DNA from: an uncultured Flavobacteriaceae bacterium
GTDB lineage: Bacteria; Bacteroidota; Bacteroidia; Flavobacteriales; Flavobacteriaceae
Assembly: GCA_938018045.1 (NCBI GenBank)
Contig: CALIIP010000155.1
Span: forward strand, 1 to 34,787
Direction of reading: 5' to 3'
DNA length: 34,787 nt
The notes beneath the pieces were generated by a model that was not told the origin of the DNA, did not search any database, and was given only the letters and a program-made list of their open reading frames with translations. How positions within the stretch are numbered: position 1 is the first letter of the stretch; each line of letters begins with the position of its first letter. This document shows, in pieces, positions 8,015 through 15,316 of the stretch. The position numbers and the translations under genes were made by a program.

Positions 8015-8727
8015 ACACTTACTATTTCATCATCTTTTAAAATTTCTAAATTATAGAGTCTCAAAAGTAATTGCACAACTGCAATCGTGTCTTTTTCACA
8101 ATAGTTGACAATGCGTTCCAAGTTTTTTTCTTTGTAGTAAACATCAGCAACTTGACTCCCATCTATATCATCTTTTGGCGATGGTATTCCTAAAATATGT
8201 GTCATTAATTTTAACGAAGTATAATGTTTGTAATCACCAAATTTCCACAATTCCATCGTGTCTAAATGTGGAATTTCCCATGGTTTTTTACCAAATAAAT
8301 TTAACTTTTTCGGCAGTTCTATTCGATTTATTATCATTCTTCGAGCAATGTATGGGAAGTCAAATTCTTTTCCGTTATGAGCGCATAACAAATGATTTAC
8401 ATTATTGAAATGTTTGTCTAGAAGTGCTTTAAATTCGTTCAAAACAATTTTTTCATCCTCATTATAAAACGATTTTACTCTAAAGACTCTTTCTTTATCA
8501 AATGAAGAGAAAAATCCAACAGAAATACATATAATTTTACCGAATTCTGCCCAAATTCCTGCTCGATTATAAAATTCTTCTGGAGTAAATTCTTCTTTGC
8601 GTTGGTACTGTGTTTTTAATGCAAATAACTCTTGTTTTTCTTCTGATAAATCTAAATAATTTTCTGTTTCTGGTACTGTTTCAATATCTAGAAATAAGAT
8701 ATTCTTGAAGTCAATTTTTGCACTCAT
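8011..8727 (-). CDS. Predicted PolB-like 3'-5' exonuclease (DEDDy type)
   Basis: The protein has 238 residues in a single exonuclease domain. Motif I is LFLDIETVPE with Asp 14 and Glu 16. Motif II lies in LLCAHNGKEFDFPYIARR. Motif III is VNYCEKDTIAVVQLL, giving the YxxxD spacing of the DEDDy subgroup. This matches the predicted 3'-5' exonuclease related to the exonuclease domain of PolB-type polymerases; it should degrade single-stranded 3' ends with two metal ions. No polymerase domain is attached, so it is a stand-alone nuclease of unknown physiological role. Its 3' end overlaps that of the ABC-F gene by four bases, tail to tail. Confidence 0.85.
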   Translation of the reverse strand: MSAKIDFKNILFLDIETVPETENYLDLSEEKQELFALKTQYQRKEEFTPEEFYNRAGIWAEFGKIICISVGFFSSFDKERVFRVKSFYNEDEKIVLNEFKALLDKHFNNVNHLLCAHNGKEFDFPYIARRMIINRIELPKKLNLFGKKPWEIPHLDTMELWKFGDYKHYTSLKLMTHILGIPSPKDDIDGSQVADVYYKEKNLERIVNYCEKDTIAVVQLLLRLYNLEILKDDEIVSV

Positions 8728-8790
8728 TTTCTTTTGCTTTTTTTATAAAGATACTAAAATATAGTGAAGTTGTAATTCTCTTTTGTTTTG

Positions 8791-8834
8791 TTACCAAATG
8801 TTTAATTTTTCATTAAATAATAATTACCAAATGT
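8791..8834. promoter_or_regulatory. Direct repeat TTACCAAATGT, candidate response-regulator box
   Basis: TTACCAAATGT occurs at 8791-8801 and again at 8824-8834. The copies are 33 bp apart start to start, close to three helical turns, placing them on the same DNA face. The second copy takes the place of a -33 element relative to the TATATTTG box at 8854. The position suits an activator site for autoregulation of the two-component genes. Binding is inferred only from spacing. Confidence 0.4.
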
Positions 8835-8853
8835 ATATTCTACTTTTTAACAT

Positions 8854-8861
8854 TATATTTG
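8854..8861 (+). promoter_or_regulatory. -7 promoter box of the two-component operon
   Basis: TATATTTG matches TAnnTTTG and lies 23 nt before the response-regulator ATG. There is no TTTG at -33; a TTACCAAATGT repeat copy ends 19 nt upstream of the box instead. Confidence 0.5.
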
Positions 8862-8884
8862 ATATCTATTAAATATACTTCTAA

Positions 8885-9577
8885 ATGAAACCTAAAAACA
8901 TTAAAATTCTTTTGGTTGATGATGAACCAGATATTCTTGAAATTGTTGGCTATAACTTGAGAAATGAAGGTTATGAAATTTCTACTGCAAAAAACGGTTT
9001 AGAAGCATTAAAAATGGCAAAAAAAAATGCACCTAACTTAATTTTAATGGATGTAATGATGCCTGAAATGGATGGTATAGAAGCTTGTGAAAAAATTAGA
9101 GACCTTAAAGGGATGGAAAATGTAATTATTGCATTTTTCACGGCTAGAGGTGAAGATTATTCTCAATTAGCTGGTTTTGAAGCAGGAGCAGATGATTATA
9201 TTACTAAACCTGTAAAGCCGAAAATTCTTGTAAGTAAGGTGAAATCCCTTCTTCGTCGTTTAAAAAATCAAGAAAAAGATGAGGAAATTATTATTGTTGG
9301 ATCAATAACAGTAAATCGCGAACGATATATGGTAACAGTAGATGGACTTGATATTTCTTTGCCAAGAAAGGAATTTGAGTTGTTAACTTTACTTATCTCT
9401 AAACCTGGAAAGGTTTTTAAACGAGAAAATATTCTTAATAAAGTTTGGGGAAATGAGGTTGTTGTTGGAGGACGAACAATTGATGTTCACATAAGAAAAC
9501 TTCGTGAAAAAATTGGGGAAGACTATTTCAAAACTGTTAAAGGTGTTGGTTATAAGTTTGTTGCTGTTGAGGAATAA
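8885..9577 (+). CDS. OmpR/PhoB-family response regulator
   Basis: The protein has 230 residues. The receiver domain (about 6-120) has the acidic pair Asp 12/Asp 13 (LLVDDEPDI), phosphoacceptor Asp 56 (LILMDVMMPEMDG), Thr 86 and Lys 108 (YITKPVKP). The C-terminal winged-helix DNA-binding domain (about 135-228) has GRTIDVHIRKLREKIG and TVKGVGYKF, the OmpR-type recognition and wing region. It should bind tandem DNA repeats as a dimer when phosphorylated by the kinase encoded 5 nt downstream. Its own upstream region carries an 11-bp direct repeat, suggesting autoregulation. The regulon and signal cannot be told from the sequence; the pair resembles the PhoB/PhoR-like system common in flavobacteria. 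Confidence 0.92.
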   Translation: MKPKNIKILLVDDEPDILEIVGYNLRNEGYEISTAKNGLEALKMAKKNAPNLILMDVMMPEMDGIEACEKIRDLKGMENVIIAFFTARGEDYSQLAGFEAGADDYITKPVKPKILVSKVKSLLRRLKNQEKDEEIIIVGSITVNRERYMVTVDGLDISLPRKEFELLTLLISKPGKVFKRENILNKVWGNEVVVGGRTIDVHIRKLREKIGEDYFKTVKGVGYKFVAVEE

Positions 9578-9582
9578 AACAC

Positions 9583-10623
9583 ATGAAATTTAAAAAAACA
9601 TATCGATTTGCATTTTGGAGCGCTATTATTATTGCGTTACTTGATTTCTGTATATTAGTTTTATTAAGTGTTGTTTTTGAAAGACCTGTTGATTATATAC
9701 TAATATTTATTAGTTCGCTATGTGTCTTTTTGTTTTCTATTGTTATCATTCAATTGCGTGTTGAAAAGTTTATTTATAAACGTGTTAAAAGAATTTATGA
9801 TGAAGTTTCTCTATTAAATGCTGATGATTTAAACAAATCTACCATCACAACAAATATGGAAACACTTTCAAAAGAAGTGAAGAAATTTGCTAAAAACAAA
9901 CAAATTGAAATTGCTTCATTAAACGAACGCGAATCATATAGAAGAGAATTTTTAGGAACAATTTCTCATGAATTAAAGACGCCACTTTTTACAGTACAAG
10001 GCTATATTTTAACACTTATTGATGGCGCACTAAATGATAAACAAATACGTGAAAAATATCTTCATAGAGCCGAAAAAGGTGTCGAAAGGTTAGTGTCTAT
10101 TGTAGAAGATTTAGATATGATTTCTAAATTTGAATCAAATGTACTTGATCTAAATATTCAGTCGTTTAATCTTGTTGAATTAATACAAGACGTTTTTGAT
10201 TTACTTGAAATGAAAGCAAAAAAACGCGAAATTAAATTACGTTTTAATAAAAATTATGATGTTCCTGTTTTAGTAAAAGGCGATGTAAAACGTATTGAAC
10301 AAGTGCTAACGAACCTACTTGTAAATTCTATTAAATACGGTTCAACTAATGGAATAACAACCGTAACTATCGAGCCTTATGAACATCAAAAAGTACTTGT
10401 AAGGATTGCAGATAATGGTGAAGGGATAGAACAAAAGCACCTTTCTAGATTGTTTGAACGATTTTATCGTGTAGATCAAAGTAGATCTAGAGAACAAGGC
10501 GGTTCTGGTCTTGGTCTCTCAATTGTTAAGCATATTGTAGAGGCTCACAACGAAACAATTTTGGTAAAAAGTGAGTTTGGAAAAAGCTCAGAATTTTCAT
10601 TTACACTTAAAAAGGTCGAATAG
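9583..10623 (+). CDS. Sensor histidine kinase, partner of the response regulator
   Basis: The protein has 346 residues. Two N-terminal membrane helices (about 9-31 and 37-57) are joined by a very short loop (FERPVDY), so there is no periplasmic sensory domain. The HisKA domain has phosphoacceptor His 129 (TISHELKTPL). The HATPase domain has an N box (NLLVNSIKYG, 244-253), G1 box DNGEG (277-281) and G2 box GGSGLGL (306-312). It autophosphorylates and passes phosphate to the regulator encoded just upstream. With so little outside the membrane, input probably comes through the membrane, an accessory protein or the cytoplasm. The last 27 bases overlap the 3' end of the convergent glycosyltransferase gene. 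Confidence 0.92.
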   Translation: MKFKKTYRFAFWSAIIIALLDFCILVLLSVVFERPVDYILIFISSLCVFLFSIVIIQLRVEKFIYKRVKRIYDEVSLLNADDLNKSTITTNMETLSKEVKKFAKNKQIEIASLNERESYRREFLGTISHELKTPLFTVQGYILTLIDGALNDKQIREKYLHRAEKGVERLVSIVEDLDMISKFESNVLDLNIQSFNLVELIQDVFDLLEMKAKKREIKLRFNKNYDVPVLVKGDVKRIEQVLTNLLVNSIKYGSTNGITTVTIEPYEHQKVLVRIADNGEGIEQKHLSRLFERFYRVDQSRSREQGGSGLGLSIVKHIVEAHNETILVKSEFGKSSEFSFTLKKVE

Positions 10624-11652
10624 TTCTGTTTTTATTTCTGATGTGTTTTCCTTAAATCCAGCGTAGTTTTTTACCTCATCCAACATTTCTATTTTAAATT
10701 TATTTACAGATGAATAAGGAGCAATTCTTAACTTCTGCATTCTTTTTGCTAAATATACTTGTTCGTATTGTCCTTTTGTTGGAATAAAGAATGCTTTTTT
10801 ACTCAATACAGCCAAATCCATAATTGTTGAATATCCTGACCTTGCAATAATTAAAATACTCTCATTGATCGCAATTTCCAATTCATGAGATAATAAATAA
10901 TTGTAAAATTTGATGTTGTTTTTCTCTGATGATTTCTGTTCTTTTTCTATAACTCCTCGAACAAAAAGAACCTTTCCTTTGTAGTTTTTTAATTCTGATA
11001 ATAACTTATTTTCCAATTGACTACGCAGCGGCTCAATACCTGACAATAAAACCAACAAATCGTACTTTACATCTAAATTGTTTTTCTTAAATCTACTTAA
11101 AAAGCCAATAAATTTCTGATTTTTAACCGTATCAGAAAGTGATAGTTTTTTGGCAAGACTTTCTTCTGAATTTACATCAGGAATCCAACATTCGTCAAAT
11201 TTATTGATGAGTTTTTGATGGATCTTACTGCTTAAAAAAGTTGTACTTCCAGATAGAACATTTAATTGATGTGTTATAAAAACAGAAGGAACTTTATCAC
11301 TTCGAACACCAAATCTATTATCAGAAATAATTCCGCTTAGGTTTTCTGATTGAATTAGTTCCTGAACAATTTCAGTTTCTTTTTTAATAGTTTTTAGTAT
11401 TCTAGGAGCGTCAAAAATTAATTTCCATTTAATAAGATTTCCATTCTTTGGATACTTAATATTATAAGAAGGTAATGCTAGTGATTTTAATTTCGGGAAC
11501 TCTTTTTGAAGTAATTGTAGCGCTTCACCATCACTTGCAATTATAGGATTAAAATCTAATTCTATCAACTTATTAATAATTGGTATACAACGTGTAGCAT
11601 GACCAATTCCCCAATTTAAAGGAGTAACTAATATGTTTTTTTTAGAGGTCAA
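10597..11652 (-). CDS. MurG-like glycosyltransferase (GT-B fold)
   Basis: The protein has 351 residues. The N-terminal PLNWGIGHATRCIPII (about 12-27) is the glycine-rich donor-side loop of GT-B enzymes related to MurG/GT28. The C-terminal half has IIARSGYSTIMDLAVLSKKAFFIPT, equivalent to the nucleotide-sugar binding region of MurG. The likely role is transfer of a sugar from an NDP-sugar to a lipid or glycan acceptor at the inner membrane; substrates are unknown. The start is TTG at 11652: no ATG exists between the upstream in-frame stop and the conserved ILVTPLNW block. It overlaps the purD stop by 11 nt, so translation is probably coupled to purD. The 3' end overlaps the kinase gene by 27 nt. 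Confidence 0.8.
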   Translation of the reverse strand: MTSKKNILVTPLNWGIGHATRCIPIINKLIELDFNPIIASDGEALQLLQKEFPKLKSLALPSYNIKYPKNGNLIKWKLIFDAPRILKTIKKETEIVQELIQSENLSGIISDNRFGVRSDKVPSVFITHQLNVLSGSTTFLSSKIHQKLINKFDECWIPDVNSEESLAKKLSLSDTVKNQKFIGFLSRFKKNNLDVKYDLLVLLSGIEPLRSQLENKLLSELKNYKGKVLFVRGVIEKEQKSSEKNNIKFYNYLLSHELEIAINESILIIARSGYSTIMDLAVLSKKAFFIPTKGQYEQVYLAKRMQKLRIAPYSSVNKFKIEMLDEVKNYAGFKENTSEIKTELFDLFKCK

Positions 11653-12916
11653 AACCGATATCTTTTCGGTAATTCATCTTATCAAAAGAGATGTTTTTAA
11701 TGCTATTGTAAGATTTGTTAAGTGCATCTTTATAGTCATTTCCGTAAGAAGTTACAGCAATTACACGTCCACCATTTGTGAGCGTTTCACCATTGTTATT
11801 TTTAGTAGTTCCAGCGTGAAAAACAAGAGATTCATTGATGTTTTCAATACCATTAATTTTCTTTCCTTTTTCGTACGCTTCAGGATACCCTCCAGAAACT
11901 AACATTACTGTAGTTGCAGATCTCTTATCAATTTCAATCGAACTATTTTCTAAATCGTTGTTTCCTGTTGCAATCAATAATTCTAATAAATCTGATTTAA
12001 TACGCGGAATAACAACTTCAGTTTCGGGATCTCCCATTCTACAATTATATTCAATAACCATTGGCTCATTATTCACTTTTATCAATCCAAAGAAAATAAA
12101 TCCTTTATATGAAATGTTATCTTTTTGCAAGCCCAAAACAGTCGGTTTAATAACTCTTTCTTCAATTTTATTCAGATAGTCTTCATCTGCAAATGGAACC
12201 GGAGAAATGGCACCCATTCCACCTGTATTGAGCCCTTTATCTCCTTCTCCTATACGTTTGTAATCTTTTGCATTAGGAAGGTTGATATAGTTTTTACCAT
12301 CAGTTAGTATAAAACAACTCATTTCTATACCATCTAAAAACTCTTCTATAACTACTGTTTTACTTGCTTCTCCAAATTTTTCATTGGTTAGCATATCTGT
12401 AAGTTCGTTTTTAGCTTCTTGGATGTTTGGTAAAATCACAACTCCCTTTCCAGCAGCTAAACCGTCAGCTTTTAAAACATATGGAGGTTTTAAACTTTCT
12501 AAAAAATCAAAACCTTCATTCAAGTTGTCTTTGGTAAAACTTTTATATGCTGCCGTAGGAATATTGTGCCTTTGCATGAATTCTTTTGCAAATTCTTTAC
12601 TTCCTTCAAGTTGTGCTGCTAATTTTTGTGGGCCAATGACATGAATATGTTTCAATTTATCGTCAGATAAGAAAAAATCGTGAATACCTTCAACAAGTGG
12701 AATTTCTGGGCCTACTAAAACTAATTTGATATTATGTTTTAATACTGCTTCTTTTATTTTTTGAAAATCAGAAACGAGAATCTGTAAATTTGTTCCAAAT
12801 TCTGCTGTACCAGCATTTCCTGGAGCTATAAAAAGTTCATTTAAGCGGCTGCTTTGTTTCAGTTTCCACGCAATTGCATGTTCTCGTCCTCCTGAACCTA
12901 TGATTAATACATTCAT
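11642..12916 (-). CDS. purD: Phosphoribosylamine--glycine ligase
   Basis: The protein has 424 residues, full length for PurD. The N-domain starts VLIIGSGGREHAIAWKL (3-19). The ATP-grasp domain shows LKADGLAAGKGVVI, the loop KRIGEGDKGLNTGGMGAI, and the metal-binding stretch YNCRMGDPETEV. It catalyses ATP-dependent joining of 5-phosphoribosylamine and glycine to GAR, the second step of purine synthesis, in the cytoplasm. Its ATG lies 3 nt after the stop of the phosphotransferase remnant, with the purine-rich AAAAGGAAAA just upstream inside that remnant. No separate promoter is evident, so it may be read through from the polysaccharide genes. Confidence 0.95.
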   Translation of the reverse strand: MNVLIIGSGGREHAIAWKLKQSSRLNELFIAPGNAGTAEFGTNLQILVSDFQKIKEAVLKHNIKLVLVGPEIPLVEGIHDFFLSDDKLKHIHVIGPQKLAAQLEGSKEFAKEFMQRHNIPTAAYKSFTKDNLNEGFDFLESLKPPYVLKADGLAAGKGVVILPNIQEAKNELTDMLTNEKFGEASKTVVIEEFLDGIEMSCFILTDGKNYINLPNAKDYKRIGEGDKGLNTGGMGAISPVPFADEDYLNKIEERVIKPTVLGLQKDNISYKGFIFFGLIKVNNEPMVIEYNCRMGDPETEVVIPRIKSDLLELLIATGNNDLENSSIEIDKRSATTVMLVSGGYPEAYEKGKKINGIENINESLVFHAGTTKNNNGETLTNGGRVIAVTSYGNDYKDALNKSYNSIKNISFDKMNYRKDIGFDL

Positions 12917-12919
12917 AAT

Positions 12920-13205
12920 TTATTTTCCTTTTCCTTTTAAAACTACACTAATTGTTGCAAAGATAATTTTTAAATCTGTCCTTAAATTAAAATTTTCTAA
13001 ATACTTTAAATCGTATCGTGCTCTTTGCGGCATATCTTGAATATTATCTGCATAACCAAACCTAATTTGCCCTAAAGATGTTATACCTTGCTTTATTTCT
13101 TGAAGTTTTTTATATTGTGGAATATGAGAAATCGTCTGGTCTGAAAAAAATTGTGATTGTAATTAAAAAAAGTATATCGAAAAGTCTTTTGATAAAGATG
13201 TACAA
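12920..13205 (-). pseudogene. Remnant of a polyprenyl glycosylphosphotransferase (internal deletion)
   Basis: Two pieces of one gene are visible in different frames. From 13205 the minus strand reads YIFIKRLFDILFLITITIFF, the start of the bacterial sugar transferase catalytic domain (KR-[LI]-[FM]-D followed by a membrane helix). From about 13162, one frame over, it reads QSQFFSDQTISHIPQYKKL, then KQGITSLGQIRFGYADNIQD and ends KGKGK and TAA at 12920. That tail matches the C terminus of long WcaJ-type phosphotransferases (VKPGITSWGQVKYGYAEN type). The middle, including the KFRSM and DELPQ catalytic segments, is missing. This is a dead copy scarred by an internal deletion plus frame change, abutting purD. 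The intact phosphotransferase at 16503-17855 has a different C-terminal type (GYRGEI). Confidence 0.8.
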
Positions 13206-13206
13206 A

Positions 13207-15096
13207 CTATTCTACTTTTAGGTCTAAAGCTTCATATAATGAATTTTGAGACTTATATTCTGGAACGATTTCTTTTATTTTTTTAACGATTTCTTTATTG
13301 TCGCAAGTTTTGCTCAAAACACAAAGTTCAAGAATTTGATTTTTTATGTCTTCAACATCAAATGCCCTTACTTTTGCAATCATAATCTTATCATTATAAG
13401 TAGGAACTGTATTTTCTCCGTTTGCTAAAAGTTCTTCATAAATTTTTTCTCCAGGGCGTAATCCTGTAATTTTTATATCGATGTCTTGAGGATATCTTAA
13501 TCCTGACAATTGAATCATATTAATTGCCAAGTCAAATATTTTTATTGATTCTCCCATATCAAACACATAAATTTCTCCACCTTTACCCATTGCTCCAGCT
13601 TCTAATACTAACTGACAAGCTTCGGGAATTGTCATAAAATATCTTGTGATTTCTTCGTGTGTGACAGTTAAAGGACCTCCATTTTCAATTTGCCTTTTAA
13701 ATAAAGGGATTACAGATCCATTAGAGCCAAGAACATTTCCAAAGCGAGTAGTAATAAATTTTGTTGTGCCTTTATCCTTTAGACAAGCAGCGTAGATTTC
13801 GGCAATGCGTTTTGTTGCTCCCATTACATTGGTTGGATTTACAGCTTTGTCTGTAGAAACCATTACAAATTTTTCCACTTTATGTTTTATAGCCAAATCC
13901 ATAATCAAATGAGTTCCTACAACATTTACGTTTACAGCCTCATAAGGGTTATCTTCCATCAACGGGACATGTTTGTAGGCTGCAGCATGGAAAATTATAT
14001 CTGGTTTGTATACTTCAAGTATTTTATTCATTCTCCTTTCTCCTCGTATATCTGCAATAATAAATTCTATACTAACTTTTCCTAGACTATTAAATTCTTG
14101 TTGTAAATCATATAAAGGGGATTCTGCTTGGTCTATTAAAATTAGTTTTTCATAATTGTAAAAAGAGATTTGTCTTGAAATTTCACTTCCAATTGATCCT
14201 GCTGCTCCAGTAATTAATATTGTCTTTTTATTAAATTCTTTTTTTAGAAGAGAGTTTTCAATGTTTATTACTTCTCTACCAAGAAGGTCTTCAATTTTAA
14301 TATCTTTAATTTGACCAGCTTCTAAATTACCGTCAATCCAGTTTTTTACTGGTGGCACTATTTTAACCTTTAAAGATTTAGATAGTAAATTATCAACAAT
14401 TTCAAGCAAACGATTAGGTTTAACATTTTGGATAGAAACAATTACTTGACTTATTCGATTCTTTTCAATAAAATCTCTAGTTATTTGTTTTGGACTATAA
14501 ATTTTAACTTGATTTATTTTTTTACCAACTTTACTCTTACTATCATCTATAAAACCAACAACATTCAATTTGTTAATTTTCTCTTCATATAAAGCCGAAT
14601 ATGTAATTATCCCTGAATCTCCAGCTCCATATATTAATACTCTTGAACTTGGTTTTAAGTCTAAAACTAAACGTTTATATAAAAGTTTAAAAATAAATCT
14701 ACTTAAGATTAAAACAATAACATTCAATAAAAAATGAATGATAATAATTGTGTATGAAATGTTAAAAAAGGGTCTTTGAAAATAGTGCTTGTCAATTAAA
14801 AAAAGACCTGTTAAAAAGAGCATCAATAAAGAAACGGCTATTAATACATTTAATGCGTCTTTAGATCCTGTGTGCCTTATAACCCCTTTGTATGACCCAA
14901 CTATCACATAACTTAAAAAAGTTGCAATTACTACAATAGGAATTGTATATATTAATTGATTATAATCAAAATCAAAATTATATTGAATTATAAATGCTAA
15001 AATAAATGATTGAACTGTTAGGTAAATGTCTATTACTAGAACAATCCACCTTGGTGTATATTTTTGATTAATATTTTGAAAAAATGTCTTTAGCAA
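13207..15096 (-). CDS. FlaA1/PglF/CapD-like UDP-sugar 4,6-dehydratase, membrane-bound
   Basis: The protein has 629 residues. Four membrane helices occupy about 15-140, followed by a first Rossmann domain (VLIYGAGDSGI, 153-163) and the catalytic short-chain dehydrogenase domain. The latter has TGAAGSIGSE (296-305), AAYKHVPLMEDNPYEAV and VSTDKAVNPTNVMGATK (413-429), with Met-x3-Lys 429 in place of the usual Tyr-x3-Lys. That arrangement belongs to inverting or retaining UDP-GlcNAc 4,6-dehydratases such as FlaA1, PglF and CapD. With the aminotransferase upstream it probably makes a UDP-4-amino-4,6-dideoxy sugar. The best start is TTG at 15096; an in-frame stop lies five codons upstream and no ATG intervenes. 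A TATGTTTG box at 15112-15119 may give it its own promoter. Confidence 0.88.
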   Translation of the reverse strand: MLKTFFQNINQKYTPRWIVLVIDIYLTVQSFILAFIIQYNFDFDYNQLIYTIPIVVIATFLSYVIVGSYKGVIRHTGSKDALNVLIAVSLLMLFLTGLFLIDKHYFQRPFFNISYTIIIIHFLLNVIVLILSRFIFKLLYKRLVLDLKPSSRVLIYGAGDSGIITYSALYEEKINKLNVVGFIDDSKSKVGKKINQVKIYSPKQITRDFIEKNRISQVIVSIQNVKPNRLLEIVDNLLSKSLKVKIVPPVKNWIDGNLEAGQIKDIKIEDLLGREVINIENSLLKKEFNKKTILITGAAGSIGSEISRQISFYNYEKLILIDQAESPLYDLQQEFNSLGKVSIEFIIADIRGERRMNKILEVYKPDIIFHAAAYKHVPLMEDNPYEAVNVNVVGTHLIMDLAIKHKVEKFVMVSTDKAVNPTNVMGATKRIAEIYAACLKDKGTTKFITTRFGNVLGSNGSVIPLFKRQIENGGPLTVTHEEITRYFMTIPEACQLVLEAGAMGKGGEIYVFDMGESIKIFDLAINMIQLSGLRYPQDIDIKITGLRPGEKIYEELLANGENTVPTYNDKIMIAKVRAFDVEDIKNQILELCVLSKTCDNKEIVKKIKEIVPEYKSQNSLYEALDLKVE

Positions 15097-15316
15097 CTTT
15101 AAGGTTTATTACAAACATAAACAAAATTTGAACGAATTACTCCGCCTTCTGTTTATTTTTTCTGATTTTCAAAAACATTTTACTTGCTATTACTATTGAA
15201 AATATAAGAAATTATAATAGCATAATATTTGAAATAATAGGCTAAAGTCTTTTTATAAATATATGGAGTAACTTTATATTCGGAAAGTTAATTCTTCTTT
15301 CTCCGTTAAATTTAAA
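15097..15316 (-). other. 220-nt intergenic gap inside the polysaccharide series
   Basis: This is the longest gene-free stretch in an otherwise tightly packed series. Just after the aminotransferase stop there is a weak interrupted stem (CGGAGAAAG with CTTTCCG) without a T-run. A 24-codon open stretch (15137-15211, minus) encodes a short hydrophobic segment and a basic tail, FLIFSIVIASKMFLKIRKNK, with no recognisable family. A -7-like box lies at 15112-15119. Nothing else is supported. Confidence 0.4.
15112..15119 (-). promoter_or_regulatory. Candidate -7 promoter box of the dehydratase gene
   Basis: The minus strand reads TATGTTTG, matching TAnnTTTG, 15 nt before the TTG start at 15096. No good -33 element was found at 19-21 nt distance. 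Confidence 0.4.

Noticed and set aside
12384..12644. Plus-strand open frames opposite purD (also 11835-12179)
   Set aside because: They are shadows of the clear purD coding sequence, with no family resemblance and no promoter or start signal.
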